DNA of 64,000 nucleotides from positions 1 to 64,000 of the forward strand of contig NZ_BJLQ01000015.1 in NCBI RefSeq assembly GCF_006538725.1, read 5' to 3'. Below, piece by piece: positions 54,008 through 63,106 of the stretch. Made by a program: the position numbers and the translations under genes. Source of the DNA: Cellulomonas gelida. GTDB taxonomy: Bacteria; Actinomycetota; Actinomycetes; Actinomycetales; Cellulomonadaceae. Position 1 is the first letter of the stretch. The number at the start of each line of letters is the position of its first letter. A model generated the notes under the pieces. That model did not search any database and was not told the DNA's origin. It worked only from the letters and a program-made list of their open reading frames with translations.

Positions 54008-54625
54008 GTGACGGTGCTGGGTGCGGCGACGAGCGCCGACCTTCCCGACGTCGCCTGCGTGCTGGGTGAGGCGTTCGAGGACGACCCCGTGATCGTCAGC
54101 ATCGTGGGTCCCGGCGCCGCGCGCCGTGAGCGCGCCACGCACCTCTTCAACGCACTCCTGCGCGCGGAGCACGGCAACGGCGTCGTCGTCGATGTCGCGC
54201 GCGACACCTCGGGTGCGCTGCTCGGCGCCGCGGTGTGGGAGGAGCCGGACGGCCAGGGCGCGAGCCTGCCCGCGCTGTTCGCCCAGGCGGGGACGTTCGT
54301 CCGCGCGGTCGGCGTCCTCGGCATCCCGCGCGCGCTCGCGACCCGCTCGGCGCTCGCCCGCTACCGCCCCGGCCGACCCCACTGGTACCTCGGCCAGATC
54401 GGCGTCGCGTCGTCGGTCCGCGGGACCGGTGTGGGGTCGCACCTGCTCGCGCACCGGCTGCGCCAGGTCGACGACTCACGCGCCGGCTCCTACCTCGAGT
54501 CGTCGACCGAGCGGAACCGCGCGCTCTACCTGCGGCACGGGTTCGCGTCGCACGGCGTGATCGAGGGCGTCCCGGACGCGGCGCCCGTCGCGATGTGGCG
54601 AGCCCCGGTGGGCGTCCGCGCCTGA
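54008..54625 (+). CDS. GNAT family N-acetyltransferase
   Basis: This 205-residue acetyltransferase has a helical first half (LPDVACVLGEAFEDDPVI) and a GNAT core in the second half: WYLGQIGVASSVRGTGVGSHLL, with the acetyl-CoA loop R-x-x-G-x-G, then AGSYLESSTERNRALYLRHG. The substrate is unknown; relatives act on drugs or small amines. GTG 54008 has a GGAG site eight bases upstream; GTG 53990 is an alternative. A short hairpin follows at 54665-54681. Confidence 0.85.
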   Translation: MTVLGAATSADLPDVACVLGEAFEDDPVIVSIVGPGAARRERATHLFNALLRAEHGNGVVVDVARDTSGALLGAAVWEEPDGQGASLPALFAQAGTFVRAVGVLGIPRALATRSALARYRPGRPHWYLGQIGVASSVRGTGVGSHLLAHRLRQVDDSRAGSYLESSTERNRALYLRHGFASHGVIEGVPDAAPVAMWRAPVGVRA

Positions 54626-54664
54626 GCCTGGCAGCCGCGCGAGGCCGCGCGACGCGCTGACCTC

Positions 54665-54681
54665 GCGTGGAGCGTCCACGC
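54665..54681 (+). terminator. Short hairpin after the acetyltransferase gene
   Basis: GCGTGGA (54665-54671) pairs perfectly with 54675-54681 around a three-base loop, 40 bases after the stop. Confidence 0.45.
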
Positions 54682-54839
54682 CCTGCATTACGCAACGATC
54701 GCGTGCCCAAAAGGGCCCCTGACCTGCGGGATCGAGTCTCTCGCGGGTGGTGGCGCGATCCGCGTGCCGGGTCTACCGTCGAACGAACGAGCCCTCGGAT
54801 CCGCTCTCCCGACGTGGATCACCAACCCGGAGGTGCACC

Positions 54840-55139
54840 ATGACCGACCTCGTGGACCTGCCCGCCATCGCCGAGTGCTCGGTGGCCGGCTGCTCCTACA
54901 ACGACCACTCGCACTGCCACGCCGCGGCGATCACGGTCGGTGGCGGGAGTGGCGACGCGCAGTGCACCACGTTCATCCCGCTCACCGTCAAGGGCGGCCT
55001 GGACAAGGTCCTCAGCCACGTCGGCGCGTGCCAGCGTCCCGACTGCACGCACAACTCGCACCTCGAGTGCACCGCGGACTCGATCCGCGTCGGCGGCGGT
55101 CACGACCTGGCCGACTGCCTCACCTTCGCCCCCCGCTGA
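54840..55139 (+). CDS. DUF1540 cysteine-rich protein, two repeats
   Basis: This 99-residue protein is made of two DUF1540 units of about 40 residues. Each has four cysteines: CSVAGCSYNDHSHCHAAAI ... CTTF, and CQRPDCTHNSHLECTADSI ... CLTF. The Cys-His-Cys pattern suggests a metal site. The gene has a CGGAGG ribosome site. Its function is unknown. It stands alone; a hairpin follows between it and the convergent kinase gene. Confidence 0.85.
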   Translation: MTDLVDLPAIAECSVAGCSYNDHSHCHAAAITVGGGSGDAQCTTFIPLTVKGGLDKVLSHVGACQRPDCTHNSHLECTADSIRVGGGHDLADCLTFAPR

Positions 55140-55150
55140 CGCGCGCCCGC

Positions 55151-55191
55151 CGACCCGCGGAACGACCCGCGGGACGACGACCTGCGGGTCG
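55151..55191. terminator. Bidirectional hairpin
   Basis: CGACCCGC at 55151-55158 pairs with GCGGGTCG at 55184-55191; another CGACCCGC copy at 55163 could compete. It lies between convergent genes. Confidence 0.5.
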
Positions 55192-55196
55192 ACGCG

Positions 55197-56141
55197 TCAG
55201 GACGCGACGCGGATCAGGTCGCGGACCAGCTCGCCGGCCTCCTCGACCAGCTCGCGCTCGCCCGTGACCAGGCCCGGGTCGGCGCGGCGGGTCCGTGTGG
55301 CCTCCTCGAGCGCGTCGATCGGGGAGACCGCGCTGCGCACGAGGAACGCTGCGAGCAGCGCGCGGGCTGCGTGGGAGTAGTCGCCACCGGCGTCGACGGC
55401 GACCTCGGCCAGGATCAGCGCCGAGAGCGCGACGTCGAGCTCGGCGGTCGCGGCGCGCGCGTTCGCCCAGTCGACGAGCGTCGGGCCGCGCGTGTCCGAG
55501 AGCACCACGTTGCCCGGGTGCAGGTCGAGGTGGACGACGACCGGCCCGGTGGGCACGAACGGCCACTGCGACTCGTCGACCGGGGCGTCGGGAGCGGGCG
55601 GGATCGCGTGCAGCTGCTCATGCAGGTCCACGAGGATCTGGGCCGCGTCGCCGATCGCCACCTCGCCGGCCGCGAGCGCCTGCAGCAGCGTCGGCCCGTG
55701 CAGACGCTCCATGAGCAGGTTGGGCCCCTCGCTCAGGTAGACCGCCGGGACGGGGAAGCCGTGCGCGGCGACGTGCCGCAGGATCCGTGCCTCGTGCGCG
55801 GCGTCGTGGTTGCCGCGGTAGCGCCGCAGGACGTAGTCGTCGTCGAGCGCGAAGACGTCGGCGCTCGAGCCGTTCGCGAGCAGGGGGCCGGGGTCGTCGA
55901 GCGTCAGCACGCTCGCGTCCGGCACGGGCCGCGGGAGGCGGTTGGCGGCGTGCGCGCCCACGACGTGCGGGCCGGTCGCGTGCGGTTCGGTGCGGGGGCT
56001 CAGGGTGTCCGGAGCGTCAGCCGCCTTGTGCTCGTTCTGCCGCGGGAGGGGGTTCGGCGCCGGGGTCGCCGCCGCGTCGTCGCCCGCTGCCCCGTGGGGT
56101 TGCGGGGCAGGGTCGTGCGGGGCGAGGCCGGACGGGGTCAT
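55197..56141 (-). CDS. Aminoglycoside phosphotransferase-fold kinase
   Basis: The 314-residue protein has about 75 low-complexity N-terminal residues, then a complete APH kinase fold: the nucleotide-binding strand GSSADVFALDDDYVLRRY with the ATP Lys replaced by Arg, the catalytic loop VVHLDLHPGNVVL with Asp and Asn, and LVDWANARA carrying the metal-binding Asp. The substrate is unknown; choline/homoserine or antibiotic kinases share this fold. The unusual N-terminal extension may mean that translation starts further downstream. Confidence 0.8.
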   Translation of the reverse strand: MTPSGLAPHDPAPQPHGAAGDDAAATPAPNPLPRQNEHKAADAPDTLSPRTEPHATGPHVVGAHAANRLPRPVPDASVLTLDDPGPLLANGSSADVFALDDDYVLRRYRGNHDAAHEARILRHVAAHGFPVPAVYLSEGPNLLMERLHGPTLLQALAAGEVAIGDAAQILVDLHEQLHAIPPAPDAPVDESQWPFVPTGPVVVHLDLHPGNVVLSDTRGPTLVDWANARAATAELDVALSALILAEVAVDAGGDYSHAARALLAAFLVRSAVSPIDALEEATRTRRADPGLVTGERELVEEAGELVRDLIRVAS

Positions 56142-56243
56142 GCATCGAACATAACCCCGGTTCTGGGTGGATGCACCCGTCGAGGGGGTCGCGTGATCGC
56201 GACACGCCGAGGCCGGTGCGTGACAATCCCCGCCGCCGCGGTC

Positions 56244-56999
56244 TCAGGGCCGGGCGAGCTGCGCCAGGCGCTGGGTGGCGTGCGCGTGCGTCGCGGGCAG
56301 CGGCTCGACCCAGCAGCGCAGCGGCCGCCGGGTCACGTCCCGCAGCCCGAGGCCGGAGGCGTGCTCGTCGACGAGCACGCGCAGCCGCGCGGTCGGCTCG
56401 TCGTGCGGCTCGTCCTCCCCCAGCAGCACGACGAACACGCCACTGCCGAGGCTCGCCATCGCCCGAGCCGGCCCGAACACCTCGCGCAGCGAGGCGCCGA
56501 CCGCCGCCGAGCGGGCGATCCGGCTCAGACCGTCGGGGGTGCCCGCGGCGACGTCGACCACGAGCAGCCGGCCCGTCGGACCGTCGTCGGGGTAGCACTC
56601 CGCGAGGCGCAGGCGCAGGTAGTCCGCGGCCGGCAGCCCGGAGCCCGCATCGAGCCCCAGCGCGAGCGCGACCCCGCCCGCCTGGGCGTCGGCCCACCCC
56701 GTGCACAGGGCGCGGAGCACCTCCAGCGGAGGCTCGGCGCCGGTCGTCGTGCGGTACAGGCACGCGAGGTCGTCGATCGTCTCGGCGATGCCCACGCCCG
56801 CGTCGCCACGCGCGAAGCCGAGCCGGGCCGCGGCAGGCTCGGCCTCGTCGTGCAGCAGCAGGGCCATCGCGAGCTCGTCGACGGCGGGGTGGTACCAGTC
56901 GGAGGGGCGGCGCCACACGGAGGCGACGCTCTCGTCCCGCCACCGCTCGAGCAGGCGCGACGGCTGGCTGGGCAGCAAGGGTCCGGTCTCGGTCGTCAC
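56244..56999 (-). CDS. Hypothetical protein, possible degenerate GGDEF domain
   Basis: This protein of about 251 residues is not clearly assigned. The second half has the alternation LLVVDVAAGTPDGLSRIARS, LREVFGPARAMASLGSGVFV and VLLGEDEP, which resembles a nucleotide cyclase (GGDEF) fold whose active-site motif is lost. The first half is helical (PAVDELAMALLLHDEAEPAA). GTG 56999 is used as the start; GTG 57053 in the same frame is possible. It is divergent from the large sigma-factor gene, 173 bases away. Confidence 0.55.
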   Translation of the reverse strand: MTTETGPLLPSQPSRLLERWRDESVASVWRRPSDWYHPAVDELAMALLLHDEAEPAAARLGFARGDAGVGIAETIDDLACLYRTTTGAEPPLEVLRALCTGWADAQAGGVALALGLDAGSGLPAADYLRLRLAECYPDDGPTGRLLVVDVAAGTPDGLSRIARSAAVGASLREVFGPARAMASLGSGVFVVLLGEDEPHDEPTARLRVLVDEHASGLGLRDVTRRPLRCWVEPLPATHAHATQRLAQLARP

Positions 57000-57172
57000 G
57001 TGCGATGAGAGGGGACGCCCGACGAGGTGTGACGCGGGTTCGCAACGTTTCACCCGGTCGGAGCACCTAGCGGGGTGGCCTGGGGGTTTCCTGCGGGTCC
57101 GTGAGGTATGTCACCCTGGTACCGGTTCGCGGCGGGAGGCCGCGCGGACCGGCGACCGAGGACGGGGTACGG

Positions 57173-60100
57173 GTGGAGGCGCAGGCGGCTGTCGCGCGCA
57201 GCGACGCGGAGCTGATCAGTGCCGCGCGCGCGGGTGACGAGAGCGGCTTCGCGGGCCTGTACGAGCGGCACGCGGCCGCCGCCACGGTCGTCGCCCGCCG
57301 GTACACCGACGACCACGCAGACGCCGACGACGTCGTCGCGGACGCGTTCACTGCCGTCTACTCCGCGCTGCGTCGCGGCAACGGTCCCGACGAGGCGTTC
57401 CGCGCCTACCTGTTCACGGTCGTCCGCCGGACCGCGAGCGCCCGCCGCGACGTGCTGCACCGCGTCCGCCCGACCGACGACCTCGCGACGCTCGAAGCCG
57501 GGACCGCGCTCGCGGGCACCGCCGAGGATCCCACGCTCGAGGGGTTCGAGCGTGGCGTCGTCGCGCGCGCGTTCCACTCCCTGCCCGAGCGATGGCAGGC
57601 GGTGCTGTGGCACACCGAGGTCGAGGGCCTGAGCCCGGCCGAGGTCGCGCCGGTGCTCGGCCTGACCGCCAACGGGGTCGCGGCCCTGGCCTACCGCGCG
57701 CGCGAGGGCCTGCGTCAGGCGTACCTGCAGCAGCACCTGCGTGACCCGCTCGATGACGGGTGCCGCAGCGTCGCCGGGTCGCTCGGCGCCTACGTGCGCG
57801 GCGGGCTCGGGACGCGCGAGAGCGGGAAGGTCGAGACGCACCTCGAGGGCTGCGGCGAGTGCCGGGCGCTGCTGCTCGAGCTCGGCGACGTCAACCACGG
57901 CATGCGCGCGGTGATCGCGCCGCTCGTGCTGGGCATCGCGGGGCTCGGCGCGCTGTCCTCCGCGCTCCCGATCGGCGGGGGTGCGCTGGTCGGTGCGGCC
58001 GCCGCCGCGGGCGCAGGCAGCGCGGGCTCGTCGGGTGGCGCGAGCGGAGGCGCCGCCGCGGCCGGGGGAGGCGCGGCCGGTGCTGGTGCGGTGGCCGCGG
58101 GCACGGGAGGCGCCGCGGGCGCCGGAGGGCTCGCGGCGTTCCTCGCGAGCATCCCCGCGGGCGTGGTCGCGGGTGTCGCGGGAGCGGTGGTGGTGGCGGC
58201 CGTCGCGGTCGCCGTCGTGCTGAACGCAGGCGACAAGGGCCTGGTGCTCGACGCGCACCCCCGGCCGACCGTCACCGCGACGACGAGCGCGCCCGAGCCG
58301 TCCGGGGCGGCGAGCACAGCGCCGAGCGGAGCGCCCACCCCGGGGCCGTCGGCCACGCCGACGGACGGACCGACGACGCGCGTCGTCGTCCCGCCGGTGG
58401 GCGACCCGGGGGACGACCCCACCGCCGCCCCGACGAACGAGCCGACACCGGACCCGACGACCGACCCCACGCCGGACCCGACCACCGAGCCCACACCCGA
58501 CCCCACGACGCAGCCGACACCCGAACCCACGTCCGAGCCCACGCCGACGGTCGAGCCCACCCCGCCGCCCGTCGGGGCGAAGGTCGTGGTGACGCTGCCG
58601 TCGACCGGGCTCGTGCTCGCCGGCGGCGCGTCCGCGCAGGAGCTCGCGCTGACGCTGCGCAACGAGGGCGACCTGCCCGCGCGCGGCCTGGTGGCCGAGC
58701 TCACGCTGCCCGACGGCGTGCGGGTCGACGGGTTCGGCGGCATGGCCGAGGAGCCCGCGGGGCTCGTCGGGACGAGCCTGGCCGGCACGACGTTCGCGAC
58801 GGGCTCGCGCGGCACGGGGGTGCTGGCCGCCGAGGACTGGACGTGCACGGGGGTGCGGACCGAGGTCGCGACGTGCACGCTCGCCGAGCTCCCCGGGCAC
58901 GACGCCGCGCGCCTGGTGGTGCCCGTGAGCATCGACGAGTCGTTCGAGCACGATGACGCCGAGATCGGGCTCGTCGTCACCGGACCGGGTGTCGACTACC
59001 GGCCGCCGCCCATCGGCGTGAAGGTCACGCCGAGCCCCGCCCGCCTGGCCGTGTCGCGCGACCAGGGGCCGCTCGCGCTCGTCGCGGGCCGCGAGCGCGA
59101 CGTGACGTTCGAGCTGCTCAACGCGGGCCGCTCCCCGGTGACGGGTGCCCAGGCGGACGTGCAGCTCCCCGCGGGAGTCGCGTGGAGCGGACGGGTCGCC
59201 GCACCGTGGAGCTGTGCGAGCCCGGAGACGCCCGAGGCCGCAGCGGCGACGCTGACGTGCACGGCCGGTGAGATCCGCGGGCGCACGGACGCGCCCCTGA
59301 CGCTCGGCCTCGGCGTCGGGCGGGCGGCCACCGTCGACGCGATCGACCTCGTCCTGCGACCCGCGCCGGCCACGGGCAGCGCAGCCCGCGTGCCGGTGAC
59401 GCTCGCACAGCCCGCGACGCTCGTCGTCGAGGGCGCCGACCTCGCGGTGTCGGGCGGCCGGACGAGCACCCTGACGCTCACGGTGACCAACACCGGCGAC
59501 CTCGCCTCCGAACCCGTCGCGCTCGGCGTGCGACTGCCCGCGGGGGTCACGTGGAGCGGTGGGTGGGACGGTGTGCTCTGGGCGTGCGACGTGGTCGAGT
59601 CGCGTCCCGGTGACCAGGTGCGGTGCGACGGGCCAGCGCTCGCGGCCGGGGGGAGCGCGCAGGTCGTGCTGCCGGTCGCCGCCGCGGTCGGCACGGTGGG
59701 CAGCCTCGAGGCCGCGCTCGTCACGGCCACGGCGCACGACGCCGACGACGCGCCGCCGCTCACGCTCGCTGTCACGGGCCGGGCGCCGCAGCTCGCGGTC
59801 CGCGATGCCTCGGTCACGCTGCAGCCCGACGACACCGGTGCGGTGGCCTTCGCGGTGGCGGTGCAGCGCGAGGACGACGCGGCCGCGGACGCGGCGGACG
59901 TGGTCGCGCGCGTGACCCTGCCCGCGAACCTCGTCGTCGACCCCGAGCGGACCTCGGTCCCGGTGCCGGATGCGTGCACGACGAGCGGCGGCGGCCGGTC
60001 GGTCGAGTGCCGCTGGAGCACGATCGCGGCGGGCGACGTCGCCGAGGTGCTGCTCCCGGTGACCTCCGACTACTCGGCGAGCACGGTGGTGCGCATCGAG

Positions 60101-61111
60101 GCGAGCGCGACGGGTGTCGACAAGCCCGTGGTCGACAGCGTGCCGGTCATCGGGCGCTCCGGCGGGCTCGCGGAGCGGTTCAGCACCGCGACGGGCGGCT
60201 GGACCGTCACCGAGTCGGGCGCCGCGGTGCTCTCGTGCGACGCGCAGACGGACGCCTGCCGCAAGGCGCTCGCAGGCGGTGCCGACAACAACTCCCAGAA
60301 GATGCAGCCGATCGACGAGGCGCCCCCCGAGGGGGTCGCGCGTACCAAGGTGCCCGTCTCGTCGAGCACCACGCTCACGGTGCCGGCTGGCCGCGAGGTC
60401 GCGTTCGCGGGGCTGTACTGGTCGGCTGTGCGCGGACCGTCCGACAGCTGGAGCGGCGCGCTCGACCACGCGCTCGTGCGCGGACCTGGCGGTGCGTACG
60501 TGCCGGTCGCGGGAACGGCCACGCAGCGCACGGACGACAAGAAGCGCAGCTACTACTCGTCGTTCGCCGATGTGACGACGCTCGTGCAGGCGCGCGGCGG
60601 CGGCACGTGGTCGCTCGCCGACATGGCGGTGAGCGCCACGCGCACGGACGTCGACCCGACGTACTACGGCGGCTGGGCGCTCGTCGTCGTGTACTCCGCA
60701 CCCGGCGACTCGCGCGTCACGGTCTACGACGGCGGCCTGTGGGTCGGCACGAATGCGCCGCCGCCCGCGTTCCGGTTCGCCGCGCCCGCGGGCTCGACCG
60801 CACGGGTCGGCGTGGTCGGGTGGGAGGGCGACCGCGGGCTCACCGGCGACCGGATGCGCCTGGGTGGCCTGTGCACGAGCGCGACCACCTCTCTGACGCC
60901 GCTGCGCGTCGACGGTGGGTACGGCGACCCGAGCAACGCGTTCGACTCGACCGCGTCCGGGTGGCGCTCGTCGTCGTCGCTCGGGATCGACGCCAAGGGC
61001 TTCGTCCCGGCCACGCTTCCGTGCGACGTCTCGTCGCTGACGCCCAGCACGTCCGGCGACCAGTACCTGGTCGGGGCGATCACGTTGCGGTCGGAGCCGG
61101 TCGTTCCCTGA
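57173..61111 (+). CDS. Membrane-tethered ECF sigma factor with anti-sigma motif and adhesin-like region
   Basis: One unbroken frame of about 1,312 codons encodes, in order: an ECF sigma factor (sigma-2 RRYTDDHADADDVVADAFTA; sigma-4 LPERWQAVLWHTEVEGLSPA with ANGVAALAYRAREGL; residues 1-190), a zinc-finger anti-sigma-like motif (THLEGCGECRALLLEL, near 220), Gly/Ala-rich hydrophobic stretches, a membrane helix near 330-352 (GVVAGVAGAVVVAAVAVAVV), a TPDPTT-type linker, three DUF11-like Ig repeats with LPAGV-x-W, and a C-terminal beta-rich surface domain (FAGLYWSAVRGP, GGWALVVVYS). GTG 57101 is an alternative start. Release of the sigma part by proteolysis is inferred. Confidence 0.85.
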   Translation: MEAQAAVARSDAELISAARAGDESGFAGLYERHAAAATVVARRYTDDHADADDVVADAFTAVYSALRRGNGPDEAFRAYLFTVVRRTASARRDVLHRVRPTDDLATLEAGTALAGTAEDPTLEGFERGVVARAFHSLPERWQAVLWHTEVEGLSPAEVAPVLGLTANGVAALAYRAREGLRQAYLQQHLRDPLDDGCRSVAGSLGAYVRGGLGTRESGKVETHLEGCGECRALLLELGDVNHGMRAVIAPLVLGIAGLGALSSALPIGGGALVGAAAAAGAGSAGSSGGASGGAAAAGGGAAGAGAVAAGTGGAAGAGGLAAFLASIPAGVVAGVAGAVVVAAVAVAVVLNAGDKGLVLDAHPRPTVTATTSAPEPSGAASTAPSGAPTPGPSATPTDGPTTRVVVPPVGDPGDDPTAAPTNEPTPDPTTDPTPDPTTEPTPDPTTQPTPEPTSEPTPTVEPTPPPVGAKVVVTLPSTGLVLAGGASAQELALTLRNEGDLPARGLVAELTLPDGVRVDGFGGMAEEPAGLVGTSLAGTTFATGSRGTGVLAAEDWTCTGVRTEVATCTLAELPGHDAARLVVPVSIDESFEHDDAEIGLVVTGPGVDYRPPPIGVKVTPSPARLAVSRDQGPLALVAGRERDVTFELLNAGRSPVTGAQADVQLPAGVAWSGRVAAPWSCASPETPEAAAATLTCTAGEIRGRTDAPLTLGLGVGRAATVDAIDLVLRPAPATGSAARVPVTLAQPATLVVEGADLAVSGGRTSTLTLTVTNTGDLASEPVALGVRLPAGVTWSGGWDGVLWACDVVESRPGDQVRCDGPALAAGGSAQVVLPVAAAVGTVGSLEAALVTATAHDADDAPPLTLAVTGRAPQLAVRDASVTLQPDDTGAVAFAVAVQREDDAAADAADVVARVTLPANLVVDPERTSVPVPDACTTSGGGRSVECRWSTIAAGDVAEVLLPVTSDYSASTVVRIEASATGVDKPVVDSVPVIGRSGGLAERFSTATGGWTVTESGAAVLSCDAQTDACRKALAGGADNNSQKMQPIDEAPPEGVARTKVPVSSSTTLTVPAGREVAFAGLYWSAVRGPSDSWSGALDHALVRGPGGAYVPVAGTATQRTDDKKRSYYSSFADVTTLVQARGGGTWSLADMAVSATRTDVDPTYYGGWALVVVYSAPGDSRVTVYDGGLWVGTNAPPPAFRFAAPAGSTARVGVVGWEGDRGLTGDRMRLGGLCTSATTSLTPLRVDGGYGDPSNAFDSTASGWRSSSSLGIDAKGFVPATLPCDVSSLTPSTSGDQYLVGAITLRSEPVVP

Positions 61112-61128
61112 CGGTCCCGGGTGTCGGG

Positions 61129-61791
61129 TCAGTCCGCGCGCTCGGTGGCGGCGACGACCGCCGCGTCGACCGGCACCGCGCCCGCGACCAGCTCGAGCGT
61201 GAGCCCGGCCGTCGCGGGGTTCGCGAGCAGGGACGCGATCACGGCGGCCACGTCCCGGCGCGGGATCGCGCCTGGCGCGACCGACTCCTCGAGCCGCACC
61301 AGGCCGGTCGGCTCGTCGTCGGTGAGCCGGCCGGGGCGCAGGATCGTCCAGTCGAGGGTGCGGGCGCGCAGGTCCCGCTCGCTCGCGGCCTTGGCGCGCA
61401 GGTACGCGGCGAACACGCCGTCGGCCTGCGCGGGAGGGTCGTCCACGCCCATCGAGGAGACGAGCAGGTAGCGGGAGATGCCCGCACGCTCGGCCGCGTC
61501 GGCGAGCAGTGCCGCCGCCGCGCGGTCCACCGAGTCCTTGCGTGAGGCCCCGCTGCCCGGCCCGGCGCCCGCAGCGAACACCACCGCCTCGGCGCCCGTG
61601 ACGGCACCCGCGACGTCCGCGACGTTGCACCGCTCGAGGTCGAGGACCACCGCCTCGGCGCCGTCGGACGTCACGTCGTCGACCTGGTCGAGCGACCGGA
61701 TCAACGCGATCGGGACGTCACCGCGCGCGGCGAGGACCCGTGTGAGATGTCGGGCCACCTTCCCGTGACCACCGGCGACCGCGACTCGCAT
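61129..61791 (-). CDS. NAD(P)-binding SDR-like protein
   Basis: This 220-residue protein begins with MRVAVAGGHGKVARHLTRVL, a Rossmann loop, and continues with AEAVVFAAGAGPGSGASRKD, YLLVSSMGVD and DWTILRPGRLTDDEPTG. This is the pattern of atypical short-chain dehydrogenases (NAD(P)H-binding, YwnB/BVR-B-like) that lack the Tyr-x3-Lys catalytic pair. ATG 61791 gives the usual start; the frame extends six codons upstream. Its role is unknown. It is convergent with the giant sigma-fusion gene, 17 bases away. Confidence 0.85.
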   Translation of the reverse strand: MRVAVAGGHGKVARHLTRVLAARGDVPIALIRSLDQVDDVTSDGAEAVVLDLERCNVADVAGAVTGAEAVVFAAGAGPGSGASRKDSVDRAAAALLADAAERAGISRYLLVSSMGVDDPPAQADGVFAAYLRAKAASERDLRARTLDWTILRPGRLTDDEPTGLVRLEESVAPGAIPRRDVAAVIASLLANPATAGLTLELVAGAVPVDAAVVAATERAD

Positions 61792-61866
61792 GGCGCCCAC
61801 GGTAAGCACGCGACGGCCGGACGGCGACCGCTGAGCGGTTCGTGCGGCGCCTTCGTCGGCGGAGGG

Positions 61867-62502
61867 TCAGACGACCCCGTAGAGACGGTCGCCCGCGTCG
61901 CCGAGGCCCGGGACGATGTACGCCTTCTCGTTGAGGCGCTCGTCGACGGCCGCGACCACGACCTGCACGTCGGCGCGGTCCCCGACGAAGTCCTCGACGA
62001 CCTTGATGCCCTCGGGCGCGGCGAGCAGGCACACGGCCGTGACGTCACGCGCGCCGCGCTGCAGCAGGTAGTCGATCGCCGCGACGAGGGTGCCGCCGGT
62101 CGCCAGCATCGGGTCGAGCAGGAAGCACTGCCGGCCCGAGAGGTCCTCGGGGAGCCGGTTGGCGTACGTGATCGCCTCGAGCGTCTCCTCGTCGCGCTGC
62201 ATGCCGAGGAAGCCGACCTCCGCGGACGGCAGCAGGCGCGTCATGCCGTCGAGCATGCCGAGACCCGCGCGCAGGATCGGCACGACGAGCGGGCGCGGCT
62301 GCGCGAGCTTGGTGCCCGTGGTGACCGCGACGGGGGTCTGGATCTCGACCTCACGCGTGCGCACGTCCCGCGTCGCCTCGTACGCGAGGAGCGTGACGAG
62401 CTCGTCGACGAGGAGCCGGAAGGTGGCTGACGGAGTGCCCTGGTCCCGCAGGACCGTGAGCTTGTGGGCGACGAGCGGGTGGTCCGCGACGTGCAGGCGC
62501 AT
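61867..62502 (-). CDS. upp: Uracil phosphoribosyltransferase
   Basis: The 211-residue enzyme converts uracil and PRPP to UMP. It has the full family signature: [20 protein letters not shown] at the start, [15 protein letters not shown], the PRPP loop [19 protein letters not shown] and [20 protein letters not shown] with AGDRLYGV at the end. The length is complete. It is divergent from tadA with 121 bases between them. Confidence 0.97.
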   Translation of the reverse strand: MRLHVADHPLVAHKLTVLRDQGTPSATFRLLVDELVTLLAYEATRDVRTREVEIQTPVAVTTGTKLAQPRPLVVPILRAGLGMLDGMTRLLPSAEVGFLGMQRDEETLEAITYANRLPEDLSGRQCFLLDPMLATGGTLVAAIDYLLQRGARDVTAVCLLAAPEGIKVVEDFVGDRADVQVVVAAVDERLNEKAYIVPGLGDAGDRLYGVV

Positions 62503-62623
62503 GCCCGAAGGTTACTCGTCGGTCCGCCCCTCCGCGGTGGGACTCGGCGCACGCACCGTCGTGGGTCCGGCGAGAGCGTCCGCCCCCTGGTCCGACGAGC
62601 GCGCGGTGCGTCATCATGACGCC

Positions 62624-63106
62624 ATGACCTCCACCGCCCGGCCCGTGGAGCCGGCCGATGCCTGGGCGATGGGCCTGGCGCTCGACGAGGCACGCCGCGC
62701 GATCCGCACGGGCGACGTCCCGGTCGGTGCGGTGGTCATCGACTCGGGCGGGGTCGTCGTCGGGCGGGGCCGCAACGCGCGCGAGGCCGACGAGGACCCC
62801 ACCGCGCACGCCGAGGTGCGCGCCCTGCGCGCGGCGTCCGAGACGCTCGGCCGCTGGCGGCTCGACGACTGCACGCTCGTCGTGACCCTCGAACCGTGCC
62901 TCATGTGCGCGGGTGCGACCGTGCTGGCGCGCATCCCGCGGCTCGTCCTGGGCGCGTGGGACCCCAAGGCGGGCGCGTGCGGCTCGCAGTGGGACGTGGT
63001 GCGTGACCGGCGGCTCAACCACCGCGTCGAGGTGGTCGGCGGTGTGCGCGACGAGGAGTGCGGCGCGCTGCTGCGGCACTTCTTCGAGCTGCAGCGCGAG
63101 GAGTGA
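62624..63106 (+). CDS. tadA: tRNA-specific adenosine deaminase TadA
   Basis: The 160-residue zinc enzyme converts A34 to inosine in tRNA-Arg(ACG). It has the catalytic HAE motif in PTAHAEVRAL and the zinc-binding LEPCLMCAGATVLARI, plus the family block VFGAWDPKAGACGS (here LGAWDPKAGACGS). The end FFELQREE is typical of actinobacterial TadA. ATG 62624 is used. Its stop is followed directly by the stop codon of the convergent sirtuin gene. Confidence 0.93.
   Translation: MTSTARPVEPADAWAMGLALDEARRAIRTGDVPVGAVVIDSGGVVVGRGRNAREADEDPTAHAEVRALRAASETLGRWRLDDCTLVVTLEPCLMCAGATVLARIPRLVLGAWDPKAGACGSQWDVVRDRRLNHRVEVVGGVRDEECGALLRHFFELQREE

Noticed and set aside
57050..61630. Minus-strand open frame of about 1,526 codons
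   Set aside because: It lies antisense to the sigma-adhesin gene, upp-side neighbours run over it, and its translation is Arg/Gly/Ala-rich without motifs. High GC at third positions removes stop codons on the other strand.
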